Source of the DNA: Elusimicrobiota bacterium | GTDB taxonomy: Bacteria > Elusimicrobiota > Elusimicrobia > Elusimicrobiales > UBA9959 | Reading direction: 5' to 3' | DNA: 6,812 bases | NCBI GenBank assembly: GCA_003500765.1 | Contig: DNQL01000153.1 | Span: 1 to 6,812 of the forward strand | Notes under the pieces: model-generated | What the model saw: only the letters and a program-made list of their open reading frames with translations | What the model was told of the DNA's origin: nothing | Databases searched by the model: none | Made by a program: the position numbers and the translations under genes | Shown here: piece after piece, positions 1-5,430 of the stretch | How the letters are laid out: each line of letters opens with the position of its first letter | Position numbering within the stretch: the stretch's first letter is position 1

Positions 1-1
1 C

Positions 2-61
2 GGAGGCGGCGGTGGCGGCGGCTCCGATCCCGACGGCTCGGGCGGCGGCACCGATTTCTGA
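2..61 (+). CDS. C-terminal end of an upstream gene with a Gly-rich tail (partial)
   Basis: Reading from base 2, the frame gives a run of seven glycines, then Ser-Asp-Pro-Asp-Gly-Ser, three more glycines, Thr-Asp-Phe and a TGA stop at 59-61. The 5' part lies outside the window, so the product cannot be named. This frame is preferred because GGN codons form a coherent low-complexity glycine tail and because the stop falls just before an intrinsic terminator, as expected for the last gene of a unit. The other two forward frames run straight through the terminator hairpin. Gly-rich tails with Asp and Ser occur on secreted and surface proteins and on RNA-binding proteins, so they do not point to one function. 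Confidence 0.5.
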   Translation, partial: GGGGGGGSDPDGSGGGTDF

Positions 62-67
62 GGCGCC

Positions 68-118
68 GGCCGGAAAGAAGCGACCCGGGGGTAAAACCCC
101 GGGTTTTTCTTTCCGGCC
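68..118 (+). terminator. Nested rho-independent terminator
   Basis: An 8-bp GC-rich inner stem (83-90 ACCCGGGG with 97-104 CCCCGGGT, loop GTAAAA) is followed directly by TTTTTCTTT. This is a classic intrinsic terminator for the upstream gene. A further 12-bp perfect arm pair encloses it (68-79 GGCCGGAAAGAA with 107-118 TTCTTTCCGGCC), with only a small internal bulge between the layers. The T-tract lies on the + strand side, so the main direction is +. It separates the upstream gene from the aconitase operon. Confidence 0.88.
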
Positions 119-190
119 TATGACTATTGTCAATACAGTAATAGCCCGTTTTTTTGAGAGAATATATACAGAGAGTCCCAACAACTTCGT
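119..190 (+). promoter_or_regulatory. AT-rich leader, probable promoter region of the operon
   Basis: Between the terminator and the aconitase ribosome binding site lies an AT-rich stretch in an otherwise GC-rich window. Possible -10 sequences are TATATA (163-168) or TATACA (165-170). No convincing -35 sits 16-18 bases upstream of either; a TTGTCA at 127-132 is too far away. A small inverted repeat, TGAC-TATT-GTCA (121-132), could be an operator half-site pair but is short enough to be chance. The promoter is placed here by position and composition, not by a clear consensus. Confidence 0.35.
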
Positions 191-195
191 AGGAG
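191..195 (+). promoter_or_regulatory. Ribosome binding site that decides the aconitase start
   Basis: AGGAG at 191-195 is 7 nt from the ATG at 203 but only 1 nt from an in-frame GTG at 197. The spacing strongly favours the ATG, which removes two residues (Met-Ile) from the longest possible reading. Confidence 0.85.
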
Positions 196-202
196 CGTGA
201 TC

Positions 203-2137
203 ATGCCCCAGAACATCGTTGAAAAGATCCTCACCACCCACCTAAAAGAAGGCGAATTCGTAAAAGGCAAAGAGATAGGCATACGCATAGACCAGACCCT
301 GACGCAGGACGCTACCGGCACTATGGCCTACCTGCAGTTCGAGGCGATGGGCCTCAAAGAAATAAAGACCGATCTTTCAGTTTCCTATGTCGACCATAAC
401 ACCGTCCAGGTCGGCTTCGAAAATTCCGACGACCACAAGTACCTGCAGACCGTCGCCGCCCGCTACGGCGTGGTCTATTCCCGACCGGGCAACGGCATCT
501 GCCACCAGGTGCACCTGGAGCGCTTCGGCAAGCCCGGCACCACGCTGCTCGGCTCCGACTCCCACACCCCCACCGGCGGCGGCATAGGCCAGGTGGCCAT
601 AGGCGCCGGCGGCCTGGACGTGGCGGTGGCGATGGGCGGCGGCAACTTCTACACCACCTGCCCCAAGGTCTACCTGGTTCGCCTGAGCGGCGAGCTCAAG
701 CCCTGGGCCTCGGCCAAGGACGTGGTACTGAAGATGCTCGAGATCCTCACCACCAAGGGCAATGTCGGCGTGATGCTGGAATATGGCGGCAAGGGCGTGA
801 AGTCGCTCTCCGTGCCCCAGCGCGCCACCATCGCCAATATGGGCGCCGAGATGGGCGTCACCTGCTCGGTCTTCCCGTCCGACAATGTCACCAAGAAGTT
901 CATGAAGGCGCAGGGCCGCGAGGCCGACTGGACCGAGCTCAAAGCCGACCGCGGCGCCAAGTACGACCGCGTCATCGACATAGACCTCTCGACGATAGAG
1001 CCGATGGCGGCCGCCCCGCACAGCCCGGGCAATATCAAAAAGATCTCCGAACTGGAAGGCGGCGCCGTGGACCAGGTCTGCATCGGCTCCTGCACCAACT
1101 CCTCGCTGCGCGACATGCTGACCGTGGCGGCCATACTCAAGGGCCGCAAGGTCTCTCCTACCGTGAGCCTGGGCATAGCGCCCGGTTCGCGCCAGGTGCT
1201 GCAGATGATGGCCCGCAAGGGCGCGCTGGCCGACCTGCTGGACAGCGGCGCGCGCGTGCTCGAGAGCGCCTGCGGCTTCTGCATCGGCAACCACTTCTCG
1301 CCCAAGAGCGGCGGCGTGTCCTTGCGCACCTCCAACCGCAACTTCGAGGGCCGCAGCGGCACCAAGGACGCGCAGGTTTACCTGGTCAGCCCGGAGGTGG
1401 CCGCCGTGGCCGCCGTCACCGGCAAGTTCACCGCCCCGGCCAAGGCCGGCATCGAATACCCCGCCATTAAGGAGCCGGCTTCGTTCCTGGTGGACGACAG
1501 CATGTTCATCAAGCCTTCCGAGGAACTTAAAAAGACCGAGGTCTTCCGCGGCCCGAACATCGGCGAACCGCCCAAGAACGACAGGATGCCGGAAAAGCTC
1601 AACGGCGCGGTAATGATACATGTCGGCGACAAGATAACAACCGACCATATCATGCCGGCGGGCGCGCGGCTCAAGTACCGCTCGAACGTCCCGGCTTACG
1701 CCAAGTACGTGTTCGAGAACCTCGACCCCGAGTTCCACAAGCGCTGCCAGGAGAGCAAGGCGGCCGGCAACCACAACGTTATAGTGGCCGGCGAATCCTA
1801 TGGCCAGGGCTCGAGCCGCGAGCACGCCGCGATGTGCCCGATGTACCTAGGCGTCAAGGCGGTGGTCGCCAAGTCTTTCGAGCGCATACACGCCGCCAAC
1901 CTGATAAACTTCGGCATAGCCCCGCTGACGTTTAAGAACGCGGCGGACTACGACCAGATAAAAGCCGGCGACCGGCTGACCTGCGGCGACTGGCGCGCGG
2001 CCTTCGCGGAAGGGCGCCCGGTCGTGCTGAAGAACGAGCGCAGCGGCGCGTCCATCGAATGCGTCTGCGCCCTCTCGGAGCGCCAGAAGGCCATACTTAC
2101 GGCCGGCGGGCTCCTCAACCAGACTACCGGCAAATAG
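203..2137 (+). CDS. acn: Aconitate hydratase, Aquifex-type (monofunctional, swivel domain fused)
   Basis: Encodes a 644-residue cytosolic [4Fe-4S] enzyme that interconverts citrate and isocitrate via cis-aconitate. The sequence shows the aconitase active-site signatures in order: DHNT (64-67), GSDSHT (117-122), the cluster ligands Cys297 in GSCTN and Cys357/Cys360 in CGFCIGN, and SNRNFEGRSG (377-386). A C-terminal swivel domain follows, with the substrate-binding GQGSSREHA segment (534-542). The length of about 640 residues and the continuous core plus swivel domain match the short Aquifex-type aconitases. AcnA and AcnB are much longer (about 850-900 residues), and LeuC-type enzymes carry the swivel domain as a separate chain. 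An activity on homocitrate or isopropylmalate is possible for this superfamily, but the downstream ATP-citrate lyase genes argue for citrate/isocitrate. Gene 1 of a three-gene operon; its TAG stop is part of the next gene's ribosome binding site. The first ~60 codons are visibly more A-rich than the rest, as is common at translation starts. Confidence 0.95.
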   Translation: MPQNIVEKILTTHLKEGEFVKGKEIGIRIDQTLTQDATGTMAYLQFEAMGLKEIKTDLSVSYVDHNTVQVGFENSDDHKYLQTVAARYGVVYSRPGNGICHQVHLERFGKPGTTLLGSDSHTPTGGGIGQVAIGAGGLDVAVAMGGGNFYTTCPKVYLVRLSGELKPWASAKDVVLKMLEILTTKGNVGVMLEYGGKGVKSLSVPQRATIANMGAEMGVTCSVFPSDNVTKKFMKAQGREADWTELKADRGAKYDRVIDIDLSTIEPMAAAPHSPGNIKKISELEGGAVDQVCIGSCTNSSLRDMLTVAAILKGRKVSPTVSLGIAPGSRQVLQMMARKGALADLLDSGARVLESACGFCIGNHFSPKSGGVSLRTSNRNFEGRSGTKDAQVYLVSPEVAAVAAVTGKFTAPAKAGIEYPAIKEPASFLVDDSMFIKPSEELKKTEVFRGPNIGEPPKNDRMPEKLNGAVMIHVGDKITTDHIMPAGARLKYRSNVPAYAKYVFENLDPEFHKRCQESKAAGNHNVIVAGESYGQGSSREHAAMCPMYLGVKAVVAKSFERIHAANLINFGIAPLTFKNAADYDQIKAGDRLTCGDWRAAFAEGRPVVLKNERSGASIECVCALSERQKAILTAGGLLNQTTGK

Positions 2138-2140
2138 GAG
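2136..2140 (+). promoter_or_regulatory. Ribosome binding site of the small ATP-citrate lyase subunit gene
   Basis: AGGAG at 2136-2140 shares its first two bases with the TAG stop of the aconitase gene (2135-2137) and lies 10 nt before the ATG at 2151. Ribosomes finishing aconitase end on top of this site, which favours coupled translation. Confidence 0.75.
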
Positions 2141-2150
2141 ATACTTTAAC

Positions 2151-3461
2151 ATGGCACAAAAAGGCATAAGGGAATACGAAGGCAAGCGGATACTCTTCGA
2201 CGGGCTGGCTAAACACATCCCGTCGTTCAAGGGCCGGTCGGACCGGCTGGCGCTGGTCAAGCCGGACACCGACCCAAAAAAGCTGGTCAAGGACCATCCC
2301 TGGCTGCTCAAAGAGAAGCTGGTGGCCAAGCCGGACCAGCTCTTCGGCAAGCGCGGCAAACACGGCCTGCTCTCGCTCAACAAGGACTGGAAGGACACCT
2401 GGGCCTGGATAGCCGAGCGGATGAACAAGACCGTTACGGTCGGCAAGACCACCGGCGAGCTCAACACCTTCCTCATCGAGCCTTTCACGCCGCATCACGA
2501 GGACTCGGAGGAATTCTACGTGGCCATCAAAGCCACTCGCGACAACGACACCATCTACCTGTCCAACAAGGGCGGCATCTACGTCGAAGAGAACTGGGAG
2601 AAGGTCAAAGAGACCCAGGTCCCGATACTCTCCTCGGTGGACGAAGTGAAGCTGAACATGCCCGACTTCGGGGAGAGGAAGGAACAGGTGGAGGAATTCG
2701 TCCGCGCGCTCCACAAGGTCTACGCCGAGGGGCATTTCACTTACCTCGAGATCAACCCGTTCACCTTCCACGGCGACGAGATAGTGCCGCTGGACCTGGT
2801 GGCCCGGGTGGACGATACCGCGGCTTTCGAGTGCGTTAAGATCTGGGGCGGCCTGGAGTTTCCCTCCTCGTTCGGCCAGAAGCACACGAAGGAAGAGGAG
2901 TTCATCCGCTCGGTGGACGAGAAGACCGGCGCCAGCCTCAAGCTCACCATGCTCAACCCGGACGGCCGGGTCTGGAACATGGTGGCCGGCGGCGGCGCCT
3001 CGGTCATCTACGCGGACACGGTCTGCGACCTGGGCTTCTCGAAGGAACTGGCTAATTACGGCGAATACTCCGGCGACCCGTCCGAAGAGGACACCTACCA
3101 GTACGCCAGGACGGTGCTGGACCTGATGACGCGCAAGCGGGACCCGCGCGGCAAGGTGCTCATCATCGGCGGCGGCATAGCCAACTTCACGGATGTCGCC
3201 AAGACCTTCAAGGGCATCATCCGGGCGCTCAAGGAGTACCAGAAGAAGCTCGTCGAGGGCAAGGTGAAGATCTACGTGCGCCGCGGCGGCCCCAACTACC
3301 AGGAGGGCCTGGCAAATATGCGCCGGCTGGGCGACACGCTGGGCGTGCCGATAGAGGTTTACGGCCCCGAGACCCACATGACCGCCGTCGTATCGATGGC
3401 GCTTAAACCCGCCGGGGCGAAAACCCAGGCGGCGAAGACAGTCGCCGGAGGTAAGAAATAA
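2151..3461 (+). CDS. aclB: ATP-citrate lyase, small (ATP-grasp / citrate-binding) subunit
   Basis: Encodes 436 residues that match the N-terminal part of animal ACLY and the small subunit of two-chain enzymes. With the large subunit it catalyses citrate + ATP + CoA to oxaloacetate + acetyl-CoA + ADP + phosphate. Residues 1 to about 240 are the ATP-grasp (succinyl-CoA-synthetase-beta-like) part, with DHPWLL (48-53), VAKPDQL (58-64), FLIEPFTPH (107-115) and LEINP (199-203). Asn202 and Asp215 occupy the positions expected to bind Mg. Residues about 245-420 form the citrate-binding domain, with LNPDGRVWNMVAGGGAS (268-284), ELANYGEYSG (299-308), GGGIANFT (340-347) and VRRGGPNYQEGL (376-387). Asn345, Thr347 and Arg378 align with residues I recall as citrate contacts in human ACLY. 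The tail (420-436) is Ala/Lys-rich and probably disordered. The symbol follows Chlorobium usage; in plants this chain is called ACLA. It overlaps the next gene by one base. Confidence 0.96.
   Translation: MAQKGIREYEGKRILFDGLAKHIPSFKGRSDRLALVKPDTDPKKLVKDHPWLLKEKLVAKPDQLFGKRGKHGLLSLNKDWKDTWAWIAERMNKTVTVGKTTGELNTFLIEPFTPHHEDSEEFYVAIKATRDNDTIYLSNKGGIYVEENWEKVKETQVPILSSVDEVKLNMPDFGERKEQVEEFVRALHKVYAEGHFTYLEINPFTFHGDEIVPLDLVARVDDTAAFECVKIWGGLEFPSSFGQKHTKEEEFIRSVDEKTGASLKLTMLNPDGRVWNMVAGGGASVIYADTVCDLGFSKELANYGEYSGDPSEEDTYQYARTVLDLMTRKRDPRGKVLIIGGGIANFTDVAKTFKGIIRALKEYQKKLVEGKVKIYVRRGGPNYQEGLANMRRLGDTLGVPIEVYGPETHMTAVVSMALKPAGAKTQAAKTVAGGKK
3447..3451 (+). promoter_or_regulatory. Ribosome binding site of the large ATP-citrate lyase subunit gene
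   Basis: GGAGG at 3447-3451, inside the last codons of the small-subunit gene, is 9 nt from the ATG at 3461. The stop and start overlap as TAATG (3459-3463). This arrangement supports translational coupling and balanced synthesis of the two subunits. Confidence 0.85.
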
Positions 3462-5290
3462 TGAAACCCGAGCTTTTCACCAAGGACACCACCTCGATAG
3501 TCTACGGCTACCATGTAAACGCCATACAGCGCATGCTGGACTTCGACTACGCCTGCGGCCGCAAGACCCCCTCGGTAGCCGCGATAGTCAATCCCGGCAG
3601 CGAAGGCGTGCACAAGGTCTTCTTCGGCAAGGGCGAGGTGCTGCTGCCGATGTACGGCGGCTTCGCCTCCGCGGCGGAGAAGCACCCGAAAGCTGACGTC
3701 GTGGTCAACTTCGCCTCTTTCCGCAGCGCCTTCGACAGCTCGATGGAAGCCCTCAACCATCCCAATATCCGCACCGTCTGCGTGATAGCCGAAGGCGTGC
3801 CCGAGCGCCGCGCGCGCATACTCGCCGCGACCGCGAAGAAGCTCGACAAGATGGTCATCGGCCCGGCTACCGTGGGCGGCATCAAGGCCGGCTGCTTCAA
3901 GATAGCCAATACCGCGGGAACCTACGATAATATCGTGGAGTCCAAACTGCACAGGCCCGGCTCGGTTGGCTTCGTCTCAAAGTCCGGCGGCCTGTCCAAT
4001 GAGTGCTACAACATAATCGCCCGCAATACCGACGGCCTCTACGAGGGCATAGCGATAGGAGGCGACTCCTACCCGGGCTCGACGCTGCTCGACCATATAC
4101 TGCGCTACGAGGCCATACCGGCCGTTAAAATGATAGTGGCGCTGGGCGAGATAGGCGGAACCGAGGAACTGCGCATAGTCGAGGCGCTGAAGGCCAAAAA
4201 GATAACCAAGCCGCTGGTCATCTGGGTTACCGGCACCTGCTCCAAGATGTTCCCGGCCGGCGTACAGTTCGGCCACGCGGGAGCCAAGGCGGGCTCGGAC
4301 CTGGAGACCGCCGACGCCAAGAACGCGGCGCTCAAGGCCGCCGGCGCCATAGTGCCGGATTCGTTCGACGACTACGGCGTGAAGGTCAACGAGACCTACC
4401 TGAAGCTCGTCAAAAAAGGAGCCATCAAGCCCGCGGCCGATATCCCGGCCCCGGCGCTGCCGATGGACTTCGCCCAGGCGATGAAGGAAGGCCGGATACG
4501 CAAGGCCACCACCTTCATCAACACGATATCGAACGAGAAGAAAGAGGAGCTGGAATACCTCAATATCCCGATATCGAAGGTGCTCTCCAGCGATATGGGC
4601 ATAGGCGGCGTCATCGGACTGCTCTGGTTCAAGCGCGAGCTGCCCGATTACGGCAGGAAGTTCCTGGAGACCGCGCTGATGCTCACCGCCGACCACGGCC
4701 CGGCCGTCAGCGGCGCGCATAACGCCATCGTCACGGCGCGCGCCGGCAAGGACATAATTTCCTCGCTGGTCTCGGGCCTGCTGACCATCGGCCCCCGGTT
4801 CGGCGGGGCCATAGACGGCGCGGCGCAGGAGTTCAAGCGCGCCTACGACGCCGGCCTGACGCCCGAGCAGTTCATAAAGGACATGAAGAAGAAGGGCACG
4901 CCGATCCCCGGCATAGGCCACAGGGTGAAAAGCGTGACCAACCCGGACATGCGCGTGACGCAGATGAAGGCCTTCTGCAAGAAGAACTTCAAGGCCACGC
5001 CGCTGCTCGACTACGCGCTGGAGGTCGAGAAGCTGACCACCGCCAAGAAGGGAAACCTCATCCTCAACGTGGACGGCTGCATCGGCATCGCCTTCGTCGA
5101 CATGCTCCACAGCACCGGGGCTTTCACCGCGCAGGAGACGGACGACATCGTGAAGATGGGCTGTCTCAACGCGCTGTTCGTGGTGGCGCGCTCCATCGGC
5201 ATCTTCGGCCATATCTTCGACCAGAAGCGCCTCAAGCAGCCGATGTACCGTACCCCCTACGACGAGATAGCCTACATGACCGACCTCTGA
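3461..5290 (+). CDS. aclA: ATP-citrate lyase, large subunit (CoA-ligase alpha-like + citryl-CoA lyase)
   Basis: Encodes 609 residues that match the C-terminal part of animal ACLY and the roughly 608-residue large subunit of Chlorobium. Residues 1 to about 325 are the succinyl-CoA-synthetase-alpha-like part, with MLDFDYACGR (25-34), IGPATVGGIKAGCFKI (133-148), RPGSVGFVSKSGGLSNE (165-181) and the phosphohistidine loop VQFGHAGA (268-275). His272 is the residue expected to be phosphorylated by ATP via the partner chain. A Pro/Ala-rich linker (about 325-335) leads to the citrate-synthase-like citryl-CoA lyase domain, with TADHGPAVSGAHN (409-421), ARAGKD (426-431), GIGHRVKS (484-491) and ILNVDGCIGIAF (534-545). 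His420, His487 and Asp538 are the likely catalytic residues of this fold. The C-terminal DQKRLKQPMYR motif (587-597) is typical of the family. Cytosolic; last gene of the operon. The symbol follows Chlorobium; plants call this chain ACLB. Confidence 0.97.
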   Translation: MKPELFTKDTTSIVYGYHVNAIQRMLDFDYACGRKTPSVAAIVNPGSEGVHKVFFGKGEVLLPMYGGFASAAEKHPKADVVVNFASFRSAFDSSMEALNHPNIRTVCVIAEGVPERRARILAATAKKLDKMVIGPATVGGIKAGCFKIANTAGTYDNIVESKLHRPGSVGFVSKSGGLSNECYNIIARNTDGLYEGIAIGGDSYPGSTLLDHILRYEAIPAVKMIVALGEIGGTEELRIVEALKAKKITKPLVIWVTGTCSKMFPAGVQFGHAGAKAGSDLETADAKNAALKAAGAIVPDSFDDYGVKVNETYLKLVKKGAIKPAADIPAPALPMDFAQAMKEGRIRKATTFINTISNEKKEELEYLNIPISKVLSSDMGIGGVIGLLWFKRELPDYGRKFLETALMLTADHGPAVSGAHNAIVTARAGKDIISSLVSGLLTIGPRFGGAIDGAAQEFKRAYDAGLTPEQFIKDMKKKGTPIPGIGHRVKSVTNPDMRVTQMKAFCKKNFKATPLLDYALEVEKLTTAKKGNLILNVDGCIGIAFVDMLHSTGAFTAQETDDIVKMGCLNALFVVARSIGIFGHIFDQKRLKQPMYRTPYDEIAYMTDL

Positions 5291-5303
5291 TAGAAGAATA
5301 AAA

Positions 5304-5342
5304 GGGGACAGTATACGTATTTGAAATACGTATACTGTCCCC
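5304..5342. repeat. Perfect 39-bp palindrome, REP-like / transposase-associated repeat
   Basis: The 19-nt arm GGGGACAGTATACGTATTT (5304-5322) is repeated as its exact reverse complement at 5324-5342 around a single central G. Each arm also contains the smaller palindromes GTATAC and ATACGTAT, so the element can fold in several ways. It starts 14 nt after the stop of the large lyase subunit and ends 4 nt before the terminator stem. Intergenic palindromes bounded by GGGGACAG/CTGTCCCC resemble, from memory, REP-like elements mobilised in trans by Y1 (RAYT/TnpA_REP-type) transposases. No transposase gene is in the window. It could also stabilise the 3' end of the operon mRNA. Confidence 0.85.
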
Positions 5343-5346
5343 GAAT

Positions 5347-5376
5347 AAAAAACCCCGGGCCGCCCCGGGGTTTTTT
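5347..5376 (+). terminator. Strong rho-independent terminator of the operon, potentially bidirectional
   Basis: Six A residues (5347-5352), CCCCGGG (5353-5359), a 4-nt loop (CCGC), CCCGGGG (5364-5370) and six T residues (5371-5376) form a 7-bp GC stem extended by 6 A-T pairs. The T-run follows the stem on the + strand, and the matching A-run supplies a U-tract on the - strand. It ends the aconitase/ATP-citrate lyase transcript and insulates it from the downstream gene. Confidence 0.92.
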
Positions 5377-5404
5377 ATGGCCCGGCCGGCCGTTTCTTGT
5401 TATG

Positions 5405-5410
5405 TATAAT
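5405..5410 (+). promoter_or_regulatory. Consensus -10 box (TATAAT) of the radical SAM gene
   Basis: A perfect TATAAT at 5405-5410 lies in a short AT-rich island just past the terminator. No -35 is visible at 16-18 bases upstream, where the sequence is GGCC-rich. A TG directly precedes the box but lacks the one-base spacer of a true extended -10. Initiation about 7 nt downstream would leave a leader of only about 14 nt before the ATG at 5431. Confidence 0.5.
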
Positions 5411-5430
5411 AATATCGCTCCGCTAAAAAG

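Noticed and set aside
197..199. GTG as the start codon of aconitase
   Set aside because: It is only 1 nt from the AGGAG ribosome binding site; the ATG at 203 has the normal 7-nt spacing and the better codon.
12..200. Small + strand frame of 62 codons covering the start of the window
   Set aside because: It runs through the whole terminator hairpin and the operon leader, and its protein is Ala/Pro low complexity followed by translated terminator sequence.
377..1825. Long open frame of 482 codons on the - strand, opposite the aconitase gene
   Set aside because: It is rich in Ala, Gly, Leu, His and Val, lacks any recognisable motif or ribosome binding site, and lies entirely antisense to a gene with intact aconitase signatures. 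This is a typical high-GC shadow frame.
2124..3377. Open frame of 417 codons on the - strand, opposite the small lyase subunit
   Set aside because: Low-complexity composition and no family motifs; its extent mirrors the real + strand gene.
3977..5212. Open frame of 411 codons on the - strand, opposite the large lyase subunit
   Set aside because: Antisense shadow of a strongly conserved gene, with no credible start signals or domains.
5383..5392. 10-bp palindrome CGGCCGGCCG
   Set aside because: Simple GC-rich tandem of GGCC, easily produced by base composition in this genome, with no partner structure.
5378..5400. Possible sigma-54 promoter around TGGCCC upstream of the radical SAM gene
   Set aside because: No GC dinucleotide in a TTGC context sits at the required distance; the perfect TATAAT nearby explains the region better.
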